A stretch of 64,000 nucleotides of DNA. Origin: Antedon mediterranea. Its lineage: Eukaryota; Echinodermata; Crinoidea; Comatulida; Antedonidae. A program made the position numbers and the translations under genes. Positions 22,869-33,985 of the stretch are shown here, one piece after another. Position 1 is the stretch's first letter. Every line of letters starts with the position of its first letter. Under the pieces are notes generated by a model. The model did not search any database. It worked only from the letters and a program-made list of their open reading frames with translations, and was not told the origin of the DNA. The stretch is taken from NCBI RefSeq assembly GCF_964355755.1, contig NC_092677.1, forward strand, positions 23,842,101-23,906,100. The letters are read 5' to 3'.

Positions 22869-22950
22869 GGTTAAGAATTAATTACGAACAATAATCTATA
22901 GTCGTAATTTATTTCCAAATGCTAAATAAGATATCCACAAACAATGTTTT
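22869..22950 (+). repeat. Dispersed repeat, copy 2 of 2
   Basis: Matches 21127-21205 over about 75 bp with a few substitutions; sequence on either side is unrelated between the two sites. Confidence 0.8.
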
Positions 22951-24595
22951 CCTGTTTTTAATTCAGGAGGGTAATTCAGCTTTTAAAAAAAATTGGGATT
23001 AAATCGTTATTAACGTCGAGTTCAATCAAAATGTGCACGGTAAAACGTTTATAATAATTGGTATTAGATTTGTAATGGTTTTTTTTTAGTTTGTTCTCTG
23101 CAATAATAGCAACGGTCACATTTTCAGTATTTTTTAACGTAAGAATTTCAGCAATAAGTTATTAATAGTTTACAATGTTTATGTACCTAGTTTTAATAAC
23201 TTTTTTATAACTATTTATTAATTTCATAAACGAAAATAAACACAAAAGAAATAATATAAAAGTTATCCATAGTAGTTTTCATTGAATCACAAAGAATTCG
23301 TTTATTCATGAGAGCCGTCACCAAAAATAGAATCATTTAGCGAGAAATTGTGATAATATTAACCAGTTAAACATTGTTTTATTAACATTACATACAGATA
23401 CTGCAAATAAATGATTAATTTATATACTGTATAAAACTCACATACAGTGTAACAAAATGATTCGAAATATTAGCTACGAGTTATGTCTCATATTTTGTCT
23501 CTCCAGCTACTCTCAACAATAAATATACCTCTAAAGTATTTGAAAATATACAACTTATATTATAATTCACCGTACAAACAAAATTGCAAATTTTAATAAA
23601 TTATTTAATACACTGTCCAGAAATAAAAAAGAAAAACAAAACAAAATAAGACTAATTTTTAAATGGACACCGCCCATTCAGTTCACTGTATAATATCACT
23701 TGTTTTACAACAAGAGAAAGGTAAAATATCTTTATTATTAAATTTAATAACTCAATTTTTATTATTGATATACCATATCATTGTGTTTTGATATAATGTT
23801 ATTGTATACCTTTTAAAAGCTAATTACATCCCATTCTAACGAAATATTGTATTAATTCTTGTAGTAAATGCTTCTGAGTACGCATAAAATATTAGGCTAC
23901 CACAGCACTATACCATGCTTAATTGTTGTAAAAACATTCTATAACAATGTTTTTCTAAATCGAATTTGGGATTAAAATGCATTACTGTTTTAACATCTAC
24001 TGTTTTAAACCAGTCTATTCAAAATAAAAAATATGGTAGACCTAATTATAATAAAACAAAGCTTAGGCCTATTGCAATGTTGTTGTCCGCAATCAACGCT
24101 GAAATTCACCAAAAAATGAATATCCTAACAATAGTGTGTGATAGAGCAACACGAAGTCAATAACTTATCAAAAATACGGGGTGCACTTGTGTGCTACCCC
24201 GTCGAATGCCTAATTAGGTCCATTCGTTTTTTCGGCGTAAACAATCTCCGAAGCGACCCCTTCGGTTCGCCTGACATTCATCAGATTGCGTGACAACACA
24301 TTGACTGTTTCGTGTTTCCAATCACAATTTCTTTTCTTTTTAAATGTAAAGAACCCACGGAAAATTAACAATTACTATAAATTAGTACAATATTGCCCGT
24401 CAATATTTAGGTAATTTAATATCATTTTGATATTGAAATGTTTGTTACTAAACTAAAGACTAATACATTAGTACATTATTATGTCAGAAGTTAAAATAAC
24501 CCACCGTTTTAAATCAAGAGCACTTTAACAAGTTGCAGCAATTTGCGTAACATCCGACTTAAGATTAGGATAAAGTTTTGAAAGTTATTGAAAAT
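22951..24595. other. FoxC downstream flank and probable 3' UTR
   Basis: The minus-strand 3' UTR of FoxC must run down from 24595. ATTAAA (minus strand) at 24414-24419 is the nearest poly(A)-signal variant I see, about 180 nt after the stop. 24175-24330 is less AT-rich and has a short inverted pair ACGGGGT/ACCCCGT at 24176-24202 that could fold in the transcript. Below 24100 the sequence is plain AT-rich DNA. Confidence 0.35.
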
Positions 24596-25957
24596 TTAGT
24601 CGTAAGCCGAGGAATAAGGGCTAGATGTTGGATATACAGGCGTTGAATGCGTTGATCTATAGCTTGACGAAAGTTGACAACTTTGATTAGGTGCTGAGCC
24701 TAGTAAGCGAGAAGCATCGTACATACCTGGGTGATACGGTGTTGTAGGAGAGGTATTCCGTAGATCTGTTCCATGGTACCAGTTTGATCGCAAACTCGAA
24801 GTACCGTTCGTGTGTGTCATAGCCGTCTGTCCATGAGGACTATGCCTTGGTATCACATCTTGTTGATGGTGCAGTTCTTCTGGTGTTGGTGCTATAGACA
24901 TGTGTTTACCAACTGCTTCAGAGTGATACATATTTTGTGAAGAATTGTTCAGACTACATTGATAGTTCAGATGATCACTTCCTTTTGTATAAGAATGTGT
25001 CGTGTACATAGTTTGATGTTGAGCATACGTTACTGGTTGTGAAGATGCCAGATGATCGGCTACTCTAGATTGTAAGCCCTGGTTAGGGTTTGTAGTACTC
25101 ATATCACTTGCATTGTCTCTTTGTATGGTCATTAGATTTTCAACTGTAAAGTTTCCACCAGTTGGTGGTGAGGTTGTTTCAAGATTCACGTTTAGTGCAC
25201 GCGCCGATTGAGGCGTATTGTCCGTCAACATACCCGTAGGAGAGTCTAAAGGTTCTATCTTCGGCGTAACATGCGTGATTGAAGAATTGCTACCAGAGTT
25301 GCTATGAATGCTAGGCGGGCTAGCAGCTACTGAATTTGAATTGTTCAGATTTTCTGAGCTACCCATAGAGTCTTTACACAACGTTTGCTGTTGAATTGGA
25401 ATCATTGTATCTTGCACTCTCTGTCGATCTTCTTTATCTTTCAATGCATCCTTCTTCTTAAATCTTTTACGTCGTCGTAGATAGCTTCCATTGTCAAACA
25501 TATTATAACTGTCAGGATCTAGGGTCCAGTAGCTGCCCTTGCCTGGCTTCTTATCGTCACGTGGAATTTTCACGAAACATTCGTTTAAAGATAAATTATG
25601 ACGAATAGAGTTTTGCCAACCTTGTTTATTTTCCCTATAATATGGGAAACGGTCCATTATGAACTGGTAGATTCCATTCAAAGTAATCTTCTTGTCCTGA
25701 GCGTTTTGAATGGCCATAGCAATCAGAGCTATGTACGAGTAGGGTGGCTTCACCATGTCTCTTGGATTGTGGTTGTGGGTTGGATAAGGTCCATAAGGCC
25801 TAGCAATCATGTTGGTAGCATACTGTTCCGCTCCGTACATTGACATCATCCCAGGATAGCTTCGGTAGTAGTTTTGTTCCGGGAACATTGAATGAATCAT
25901 ACTCATGTTGCCCGTCATCCCTGAGTTAGGATGAGCCGAGGGAAACCCTGGCTGCAT
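24596..25957 (-). CDS. FoxC: Forkhead transcription factor FoxC
   Basis: A sequence-specific nuclear regulator of the FoxC subfamily, known in animals for roles in paraxial, head and other mesoderm. The intact single exon encodes 453 residues. Residues 68-168 are a forkhead domain: [18 protein letters not shown], the recognition helix [27 protein letters not shown], and a basic end RRRKRFKKK. The N-terminus ([14 protein letters not shown]) is FoxC-like. FTVENLM at 270-276 (25130-25150) is the conserved C-terminal EH1-like motif of FoxC proteins. PKIEP around residue 233 resembles the sumoylation site known in vertebrate FOXC. The tail is rich in S, T, Q and H. I chose ATG 25957 (G at -3): the frame stays open upstream to about 26041 but contains no ATG there. 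Vertebrate FoxC genes are also intronless. FoxF lies 36.5 kb away, divergent. Confidence 0.97.
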   Translation of the reverse strand: MQPGFPSAHPNSGMTGNMSMIHSMFPEQNYYRSYPGMMSMYGAEQYATNMIARPYGPYPTHNHNPRDMVKPPYSYIALIAMAIQNAQDKKITLNGIYQFIMDRFPYYRENKQGWQNSIRHNLSLNECFVKIPRDDKKPGKGSYWTLDPDSYNMFDNGSYLRRRKRFKKKDALKDKEDRQRVQDTMIPIQQQTLCKDSMGSSENLNNSNSVAASPPSIHSNSGSNSSITHVTPKIEPLDSPTGMLTDNTPQSARALNVNLETTSPPTGGNFTVENLMTIQRDNASDMSTTNPNQGLQSRVADHLASSQPVTYAQHQTMYTTHSYTKGSDHLNYQCSLNNSSQNMYHSEAVGKHMSIAPTPEELHHQQDVIPRHSPHGQTAMTHTNGTSSLRSNWYHGTDLRNTSPTTPYHPGMYDASRLLGSAPNQSCQLSSSYRSTHSTPVYPTSSPYSSAYD

Positions 25958-26330
25958 AGCGAATTCAGCACACGAAGCAATTTTGACGGTTTGGTACAAA
26001 ATAACTAAGAGGTGAAATCTGGAAAAATACACAAAAGTCAACTGGCTGTTATGATAGTAAAGTCAGTTTTCTTCACTCAATTGGTGCATGTGTTTTCTAG
26101 TTAGACTCCAACGGTCTTCTCGGCCAAATAGTACTCCTGAATCGTATAAATCCACTGACACCATTCTGGAGCTACTTCATCATTTACCAATTAAACTCCG
26201 CCCACAAACTCTTCAGCCAATCATCGGAGTGGAACGGCGACCACACATCGCGAAGCCCACACATGGAAACCGTTGCATACTTTTACAATATGCACTTGTC
26301 ACTTTTATTCGTATTGTGATCCTCAAATAA
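25958..26330 (-). promoter_or_regulatory. FoxC 5' UTR and proximal promoter
   Basis: Reading upstream on the minus strand there is a GC box GGGCGGAGT (26195-26204), an inverted CCAAT box GATTGGCT (26216-26224) and a more GC-rich patch to 26280, with no clear TATA box. A pyrimidine tract ending TTTTTCCAG (AG at 26019-26020) could be a splice acceptor, so the 5' UTR might begin in a distant exon. If unspliced, transcription probably starts around 26130-26180. Promoter placement is inferred from motifs. Confidence 0.5.
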
Positions 26331-27770
26331 ATTAATCGACAATTTTACTCGATTTCAGTGGTTCATTCATGGACGCTGTATATTAGGACGCGTCGTGTCG
26401 TGTAGGCGTGGATAAATGATATTGTCAATTATCAACCTAATTTTACAATCCCTGTTTTTTTTTTGTGTCTTACTTAATAAACTAAAGTGCAATATACGAT
26501 TTCTACATAAAATATTTAAATATGAAAAACTGTTTAAAAGCTACTGGTAACCCGTGTTTTCACTATTTATGTAAAATAACTAAAAATGAATATTCTCGAT
26601 GGATTGTTCTTTTGATTAATTGAAAAGGTATGCAAATGGTACAGATCAGTGCTTTATCTAACACATGTACTTCTAGTAGCCGACTACTATTATAACATAA
26701 TATTGATATTAAAATTAGTATCATCTTTGCACTATTATAACTAGTTAATTATTATTACAATGATCATTCTAACCTAATATTAATATTTTGTGAACCTTTC
26801 GGATCATTTACATTATTATTTTTGTTGACTTAATTGGTGTTTTTAAATATAAATAAAATAATATAGATAATAATAATAATAATAATTATTATTATTATTC
26901 AGTGTATCTTTAATACAATAGACCAGCTTTATTAATGGAATACTTTTCTAAAAAAGGTGAACCATTTCGGCCAGGCTATCGTCTGATAAAACCAGGTGTT
27001 TGATATTAATGGGTGTGAGGTATTTTGTGGAAAGGTTAGAAGATACATAGCCCTCGAAATAGGTTTGACGATAAGCAAATGGTAAATAAAGTCATGGTTA
27101 TTCGTCATTAGGCAGGCATAAAAACTTGACAACAGATCAATTACTTTAGTATAGATAATGATGTAGAAAAACCTGTGTTCACATTTTATTAAAAAAACTA
27201 GTATATAATCCCATTCCAATTCATATTTTTAGACGGTCTACTAACATGTATTTTTGTATGCTTTAAAAGAAAACAACATCATTTACCGATGCAATAATGT
27301 ATTAAGTTGACTTAGGCTGTGTACATATTCAGGCCAGAGGCCTGAGATATTATTCCCTGTGCTGAGGGAACAAAACCGTAAACAGAGTAATATTACCTCA
27401 TTGTTACCCCGGCATGTTATTAGAATATTCGCATAATAAAAAGAATACATTTAAACTGTACAGCGAACGATATTATTAGTTATAGCATTATATTCTTATT
27501 ATTAATCATAAAAATCGTCGGTTTATTTTATCATTGTTTTTGTTGCCGCATCCGTAATGTGATAACGAATTTATGCACAATATTACGAAATTTGTAATAT
27601 TACTTATAGAATATAATTCACATTTTATATTTTATTATCGGCATTATACTATTATAATTCTAGACACACTATTGTTAGAGTAATTGAGGAAGCCACGACA
27701 TTGGTGGTGAATGTAAATAAATTGCGCCAAACCAAAAGAGTCTATCTGATTAATAACGGGAGTTAAACAT
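26331..27770. other. Intergenic; TAA/TTA simple palindrome at 26868-26900
   Basis: AT-rich DNA upstream of FoxC. (TAA)n followed by (TTA)n at 26868-26900 forms a perfect hairpin of simple sequence. 27300-27420 and 27700-27850 are more balanced. No gene visible. Confidence 0.4.
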
Positions 27771-27786
27771 CGCAAGGGGGCGCCAA
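27771..27786 (+). promoter_or_regulatory. Weak CTCF-like site
   Basis: CGCAAGGGGGCGCC matches the right half (AGGGGGCGC) of the CTCF consensus on the plus strand but not the left half. It points towards the better, minus-strand site at 53024-53042. Motif match by eye only. Confidence 0.2.
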
Positions 27787-28010
27787 ACAGAAAAGTGTCA
27801 GACATAATTAAAACTGAATAAAGTATCGGAGAGCACCCCCATTGCAAGTAAACATAATAATGGCTATCATAATAATTATAATACTTTCTTTGCTTTCATT
27901 GGTAAAAACGTTGGCTGCAGATTTTCGATTCTTCTCATCAATGAGTCCAGATCAATTATTGTTCATTTTGGTATACAAAATGTTGGGTTTTCCCCAGTGA
28001 AAACCCCAAT

Positions 28011-28106
28011 TTAAGGGGACAATTTCGTTTCTATTGGTTAGCATCCCTTTAATAAGGGTAGCCTTACAGTAGAAACCGTATTAAAATTCAACGAATGTCC
28101 CCTTAA
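28011..28106. mobile_element. Short MITE-like element with TTAAGGGGACA ends
   Basis: It starts TTAAGGGGACAATTTCGTT and ends AACGAATGTCCCCTTAA, an inverted pair over 96 bp. It directly abuts MITE family A copy 2 at 28106. The TTAA ends suggest a TTAA target, as in piggyBac or Kolobok type elements, but this is an inference. Confidence 0.6.
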
Positions 28107-28286
28107 AGCGTGGTTCCCACTAGCGACGCAACACAAGGACGTAACGCAACGCAAGTGAATTGACCAATCACAAGTGATGGCTTATTCGCTTGTGATTGCT
28201 AACTGTCTATAACTTCGCTTGTCATTGGTTAAAAAGCTTGCGTTGCGTTTACGTCCTTGCGTTACGTTCTAGTGGGAACCAAGCTT
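28106..28286. mobile_element. MITE family A, copy 2
   Basis: 181 bp in the reverse orientation relative to copy 1, starting AAGCGTGGTTCCCACTAG and ending CTAGTGGGAACCAAGCTT. Very similar to copies 1, 3 and 4; same length as copy 1. Confidence 0.9.
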
Positions 28287-28599
28287 TAATATAGGTTCTG
28301 CGTAGGTACAGTAATATGCATATTGTATTTATTTATACGTTATATCAAAATAGTATAATTTGTTGTATAATACTTAACTAGTTTAAAAAAAATGAATGGA
28401 CTCTTCTGCCCAGGTTTCACTTTCATGTAATACAATAAGTAAATCTAGTGGACTTTTGGTCTTTGTTTCAGATTGACATAGCATGCAACAAGCACTTCTT
28501 GTCTCCGTACGCAGATTTGTTTTTAGTTGTTTTCTGGTACTCTTAAAAAAAAAAAATTCGGACCCGATTGAAAATTCTGGGCTTCGGTTTCAGTTATTT

Positions 28600-28800
28600 G
28601 TGTTTCGTGTGTGTTTAATGTTCGTATGTGTTTAATGTTCGTGTGTGTTTAATGTTCGTGTGTGTTTAATGTTCGTATGTGTTTAATGTTCGTGTGTGTT
28701 TAATGTTCGTATGTGTTTAATGTTCGTATGTGTTTAATGTTCGTGTGTGTTTAATGTTCGTATGTGTTTAATGTTCGTATGTGTTTAATGTTCGTATGTC
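28600..28800 (+). repeat. Minisatellite, 17 bp unit, about 11 copies
   Basis: The unit GTGTTTAATGTTCGTAT is repeated head to tail. The only regular variation is A or G at one position (CGTAT/CGTGT), arranged irregularly along the array. No coding significance. Confidence 0.92.
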
Positions 28801-29031
28801 ATTTCTATGTGTGTACTTTTATCAATATATTAATTTTAGGTCTAAAATTGTTGTTGTGTTATATCCTTTTCTGTGTTTATGTAATGAAGGATCTCAAATA
28901 AAATTATGCATTAATAATAATAAATGTGATATTAAATTATGCACCATTGAAGTTGCTGTTTGTTCATCATAACAAGTTTTTTTTTAAAATCTTTACATAA
29001 TTTTCCATTATTACAAACGGCACCGTCTTCA

Positions 29032-29084
29032 ATTCAGTCATGGAGAAATCAGTTAGGAACTAACTGATTTCTCCATGATTCAGT
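29032..29084. mobile_element. Ultra-short hairpin element flanked by 7 bp direct repeats
   Basis: CATGGAGAAATCAGTTAG pairs perfectly with CTAACTGATTTCTCCATG around a GAA loop (29039-29077). ATTCAGT stands directly before (29032-29038) and directly after (29078-29084), as a target-site duplication would. The two repeats overlap the arm by one complementary T/A pair. Related hairpins with CATGG ends are at 46068 and 56171. Confidence 0.55.
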
Positions 29085-29556
29085 AAAATTAACAATTCAT
29101 TGACTTATCACATTAAAGAAACGTGTACAGTTAGATGCTATTTATTGTCAGCAATAAGGAGTACCGTATCAAACTGTTTACCTGATATTTGGTGAATATA
29201 TGTAATGTGGCTGTCTGTATCCCTGCACTGGATGTGCGTATAGGCCTACATAGAAAGCGAGAAAATATTAAAAATATGAAAATTGATAATCCGAGGTAGG
29301 CCTAATGAGAGGAATCAAATTCGGACCACACGTGAAATTGTACAGGTGCAATGCTATGCTTGAATACAACTCATTGCTGATAAATGCCGATTGATGTATT
29401 GCGACAGGTAAAATGTAGAGACCATGCCAGGTATAACACACCTGAGAAGTGAAACACGGGATGCACCTACGGATGATTGTCATTCACGTTACGCCCCCTG
29501 GAAGTTTATAAATGAAAGTTATCGGAGTTATTAGGTTTCATGTTTAGTGGTAGTGT

Positions 29557-29685
29557 AGAGCTAATGTCTACACTATCAAACTTTATGCGATAAATAATGT
29601 GTTGTGCCCATATATGGACATGATGACGTCATATCACTACCATATTTGGGCACACCACACTTTTTTTATAGTGTAGACAGAGCTT
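29557..29685. mobile_element. MITE family B, most complete copy
   Basis: 129 bp from GAGCTAATGTCTACACTATC to ATAGTGTAGACAGAGCTT, an inverted pair. Internal arms are TTGTGCCCATATATGG and CCATATTTGGGCACACCAC, with TGATGACGTCATATC near the centre. No coding capacity. Other copies: 1272, 5148 and 13535. Confidence 0.8.
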
Positions 29686-29792
29686 AAGTTCTAAATACTT
29701 TAACAAGCATTACAACGTTTAGTGGACCCTGTGATGGCATTACCTTTTAGAAAATTCGTTGATCGCACCTCCCGGTTTTTAGCTGTTACTAG

Positions 29793-29890
29793 ATAGATTC
29801 TAACTGACTATCGCAAGTCATCTAGATATGTGTCAAGCTGTATGTGTACAGAATAGACTCAATTCTAGATGACTTGTCCGTTTGAATCTA
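29793..29890. repeat. Inverted repeat element, 98 bp
   Basis: TAGATTC with AACTGACTATCGCAAGTCATCTAGA at the left pairs, with mismatches, with TCTAGATGACTTG and CGTTTGAATCTA at the right. The left arm recurs in reverse at 12613-12637, so this is a dispersed element, probably a MITE. Confidence 0.6.
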
Positions 29891-30254
29891 TTTAAAAATA
29901 TGATATGTTATCTGCAGCAGTATGTTCTTCTGCTCATAGATCACGTAAGCTTGTTCAATCACACCTCAATTGAACATACGATAAGTAGTAAATAGAATAT
30001 GATTTGCTCTAAGCTTAAGTTTGTAAATAGCATCCATTCAATATTAAATGATACACTACACCAGGGAAGAGCTCTCTTTCCCGCACAAAACAATCATCCA
30101 AAGGAATATACATAAGCCTAAATATAATTGTTTACAATTAATTTTAGAAAGGTTTACGTTCGATTGTGTTTGGTCTGATAAAATTCAAATATGTATTATA
30201 TTTTGATAGCTATTTTGAAGTTGCTTTTATATTATCATTTTCTCAATATTACAG

Positions 30255-30326
30255 AATACATTTAACTCATGCGATATCCACCAGAGCAAGTCATTTTGAT
30301 CTCCAACTCCAACCACATAATTGCAG
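30255..30326 (+). other. Candidate internal exon (72 bp) between good splice signals
   Basis: TTTTCTCAATATTACAG ends at 30254 and ATTGCAG/GTATGC lies at 30326/30327. Only one of three frames is open, giving an unremarkable peptide (IHLTHAISTRASHFDLQLQ). It could be an exon of a non-coding RNA between FoxC and FoxF, comparable in position to FENDRR near vertebrate FOXF1. It could equally be a chance pairing of splice signals. Confidence 0.18.
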
Positions 30327-30899
30327 GTATGCTATAGGCCTATCTATACTCAGTTAAAGTTATTATACTTACTTATTTAGACATATTAACTTTTGTCTTA
30401 ATAGTGTAAGCATAAATTATTAATTCTCGTACACAACTAATCTGCTTTATAAAACTAGATCATAGCATAGCATAGGAAAATTTAACATTCTAATTGCCAT
30501 TTCATTAATATCGAAATGGCAAAATGGGAAGAAAAATCGGTGAAAAGATGTGATTATGTGATTTATAAAATAAGTATGTTGCCAAAAAGCCAACATTTTA
30601 TTAAATGCGAGCTACGGTACTTTCATGATTTTGTTAAACGCATATTTTCATATCTGTAATTTAGCCTACTGATATTTTCTTGAAAGACTACAAATTGACA
30701 AAACTTTTATAACTTGTCAGCTAATAGTAAGATTATTCCCACGGAATACAGTAATTATATCACGATGTATCTTTAAATGAAACGTATAATTGATAACGTA
30801 CGCATCGACAATCCTACGCGTGTCTTGAGCATGGTGCGGCCGTTTCTTTAGCCATCGTTTAATTAAGCCGCGATTAAAACGTATGTAGGCTACACAATC

Positions 30900-31160
30900 A
30901 ACTAACATCCCAACGCGTGAATCCGTGTGCAGGTCTCCTACGAAACTTTCTAATTATTTCTCTTTAATTAACCGTGAACCAGATGTGATTGCACGAAAGG
31001 CACCTGTATGTGTGTGAGATAGAAAACAAAGGGAAGGGGTACATAGCAAATCTCCACCTGTACAAGTGTGCTCAATTACAAGAAACCTAATCGTTACCAG
31101 GCCTCCTACTTACGTTTGAGTTTTAGTAGCTTTGTGTAGGCCTACAATTCGAGGAAACGG
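30900..31160. promoter_or_regulatory. Candidate regulatory element with CACCTG E-boxes
   Basis: Repeat-free, mixed composition. CACCTG occurs at about 31001 and 31056, and AGGTCTCC/CAGGCCTCC lie nearby. Suggestive only. Confidence 0.2.
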
Positions 31161-31599
31161 AGGAGTACTGTAGTAGCTTACGGTGGACGATAACGGTAAT
31201 CAAAATATAGAAATAGGCCTAGATAAATATCAATTTTATTTCTTATGACCATTTACACAAAACGTGGACAGGCGGTTTCCACTCAGGGTAGATAAGATTC
31301 TACGACAAGCTACGACCGCAGGTTGTTGTGAAAATTTGAGAGGTAGAGAGAGAGAGGGTTGGGGGACGGGTGAAGGTGGAATTCCAATAAAATGATTATA
31401 AAGAAAGAACATCCTTTTGCATTTGCACAATAGCATGACACGTGACACTGTATTACATGCAGTGTTACACTTCATATCATAGCAATGTGTTTTTACTATT
31501 TTAAAGCGTACTGAATTTATCGTCGCGTCCATGTTATCGTAAACAATTATTATTTAATGTTATGATGAATTTCTAAAATTGATAGTTTTCAATAAAACG

Positions 31600-31910
31600 A
31601 TCAATTTTTATTATTTTTATTGCGTGCAGCGATCTGCCACGCGATGGCTGTCATAAAGAATCTTTTAGCAGAGGCGACGTTTGAACTCTTTCGTAAAAGG
31701 CGGCGGTGCAATCGACCGGTCGTACATTGCTGTGTAATGCTATAGTGTGAACAATTAGTGACCGGTGTTTAAAGTTCAATCGTAATTAATCAACGCGAAG
31801 TGCAGGCACTGCGGGTGCGCCGGTCCTTACCTCCATGCAAGAGGTTATCGGTTAGTAATCTCGTCATTTTGCGATACCTCTGCATGTCTTCGACTGTTAG
31901 ATTTCGTTAT
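31600..31910. promoter_or_regulatory. GC-richer island, candidate promoter or enhancer
   Basis: The most GC-rich repeat-free patch of the intergenic region, with many CpGs (GCGACG, GGCGGCGG, ATCGACCGGTCG, GGTGCGCCGG). On the minus strand it contains CATGGAG/GTAAGG, a consensus splice donor with the exon end at 31831. A minus-strand transcript starting here would run towards FoxC and could supply a distal 5' exon; that is an inference. Confidence 0.3.
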
Positions 31911-32324
31911 AGTATATTCGATGACGTAGACCTAGGCCACGAATATCATCCATGCTAACGCATTAGCCCAGTTTCCTCTAGTTTCACAGTTAAAATCGCT
32001 TTAGATCTGATCTGTATAGATATCTAAGCACGTATTTCTTCTAATAGTTTACCCTCGGTGAATGTGTTGCTGGGTGTCGATAACCTGTAGTGTATAACGT
32101 GATGACGCGTCGATGAATAAACCGGTTTTCACTATAATTATAATAACCAGAAATGTTCGATAACGAATGCCACACAACGACAAATAAAATTCTTTTACGT
32201 TTAAAAAAAGATTTAACTGATATGGGTTTACGACTTTATGCTTATGAAATGATTATGAATACTTGAAATTCATAAGTCTGTTGTTGTTATTTTTTGTTAC
32301 CATTTAAGTTTTTGTAAAGGTATT

Positions 32325-32425
32325 TTTTTTAAATTTTTTTTTTTTACTTCAACAATATTCTACGAGGGTGGTCCATCCAGCCGAAGCTGATCATTAGGGA
32401 CCCTCACATCATGACAAGACATAAA
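32325..32425 (-). mobile_element. Retroelement 3' end with oligo(A) tail
   Basis: On the minus strand a GC-containing body (GTCCCTAATGATCAGCTTCG, then GGATGGACCACCCTCGTAG) runs into AATATTGTTGAAGTAAA and a long A run. This is the structure of a retroposed 3' end. No coding part. Confidence 0.5.
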
Positions 32426-32539
32426 TATGTAACAATAAAAATTAAATTAAAATAAATATAATTTATATATATGCCTATGCTTCTTTTATTTCTTGAACTG
32501 TTTCTAAATAAATGTTGAATGAATTAATTATATTAAATA

Positions 32540-32807
32540 TTTAATTGATTATTTAATTATTATTTATTTATTTACTTGCTTGGTACTTGCTTGGGTCGGG
32601 TAACAAGCTAAATAGCTTATATGACCCTTCCTCTTCTTTTCTTTCTTCTCTTTCAAAATTTCTATTGTATAGACTTTTGGGGGATCTGGGTACAAGCAAT
32701 GTTTGTTTATATTTAAAAGATAACTGTAATGACAATATTTTAGTTTGGATGAGAGATGATGTGCTTATAAATGTGAAAAAGTAATGTAAGAGTCTTCCAA
32801 TTATCAT
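32540..32807 (-). mobile_element. LINE-type 3' end
   Basis: On the minus strand ATAAGCTATTTAGCTTGTTA is followed by CCCGACCCAAGCAAG, then short repeats of AAATAAAT. This is typical of the 3' UTR and tail of a truncated non-LTR element. Confidence 0.45.
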
Positions 32808-33639
32808 TAAGCAGTTACTTGAATTGATTTAGGTGCTTTTACAACATGAAAAGGTAGGCTATTCTAAGTCCACAACTTTACAACTAATGGAAACCCTTCT
32901 ACTATTGAGCCAAACTTGTAACTCATGACCTATAGTTCCACACCTGACAATTAATTCTGAATTCTATTTCATGTATTATTTTTGGAATTTTGTTATTTAG
33001 AGTCACTTCATTTTTTATAGCTAACAATTTAATATATCACACGTTACTAAAAATCAAGACCGCTTTACTGGTCTGTAAACTTCTCAGTTTTGTCAAGTTA
33101 AATGTTTAAGGTCAATCAACCTTTTTTTTTTTTTTTTTTTTTTTATTTCATCATATAATACATTACGAAAGAAATCAAATAAAAAAAACTTTTTTTTGGC
33201 ATTTATTTTCACCGGATATTTTACCACATTAGGTTAAACTACCCAACAACTGAAACAATTATGTCTGTTTTTGTGTAGCAGAATTTTGCCAAATTTTGTA
33301 TTTTACCATTTTAAGAGAAAATAATGTTTCATATTTCATGATCATATTATTGATTTATGTACATTTATCTAAAATTCATGCCCGTATTTCAACTTCTTTT
33401 AAAGATATTGTTCCCCAAAAACTAAAAAGATAATAACATCAGAATTTGAATAAGCCGCATGTTTCGACTAAAATAAAATGACCGACAAACCGATAAACGG
33501 TTCAAATTCAACGAAATTAGCATTTGGCTGGTAGCAAATTTGAATAATTTTCTCTTTAAAACACATTTTCTTTTCGATCCAATTTATGGTCAAAGTGAAT
33601 AACTATTGTGTGACATTAATATATAATAATAATAATATT
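32808..33639. other. Intergenic; poly(T) run at 33121-33144 and a relic of the 41111 element
   Basis: The poly(T) run may be the tail of a minus-strand retrocopy. 33400-33600 (AAAGATATTGTTCCCC at its start, TTTCGATCCAATTTATGG near its end) resembles a degraded relative of the TIR element at 41111-41600. No gene. Confidence 0.35.
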
Positions 33640-33985
33640 ATATAAACTTCACTGGCTTCCAGTAAAACAACGAATTATTTTTAAAGTAATGTTCATTCTT
33701 TTTTCCACTTTAATTATACGTAGATCTTCAGTTTGCAAAAGATCTCTTAGGTCGACCAGTAATCCATCTGCACTTTTTGTTCCACCCAGCCGCCTTTGCA
33801 GTTGCAGCTCCTAAACTGTGGAACAATCTTCCTGATCCTATTAAAAAAGCATCATCTATCATAGTTTTCAAAACACTCTAAAAACCCATCTTTTTTCTTT
33901 GTAATTTCTTTCTGTTTTTTCTCTTACCGCTTTGGGACAATCTTTTGATTGTATAAGCGCTTTATAAATCGAACATTACATTAAC
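33640..33985 (+). pseudogene. LINE reverse transcriptase C-terminus and 3' UTR, degraded
   Basis: In shifting plus-strand frames it reads LHWLPVKQRIIFKVMFI, then PSAFAVAAPKLWNNLPDPIK, then ASSIIVFKTL and a stop. The LHWLPV and APKLWNNLP..I....S...FK.L signatures are those at the C-terminal end of L2/CR1-group non-LTR retrotransposon proteins. The untranslated end TTTGGGACAATCTTTTGATT followed by AGCGCTTTATAAATCGAAC is typical of the same group. Frameshifts and stops show it is dead. Confidence 0.8.

Noticed and set aside
24233-24243. Forkhead site GTAAACA downstream of FoxC as autoregulation
   Set aside because: A seven-base AT-rich motif is expected many times in 64 kb on both strands.
25598-25843. 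Plus-strand frame across the FoxC forkhead domain
   Set aside because: Antisense shadow of conserved FoxC codons.
26088-26330. Plus-strand frame upstream of FoxC
   Set aside because: It lies over the promoter motifs (CCAAT, GC box) and has no recognisable domain; the promoter explains the composition.
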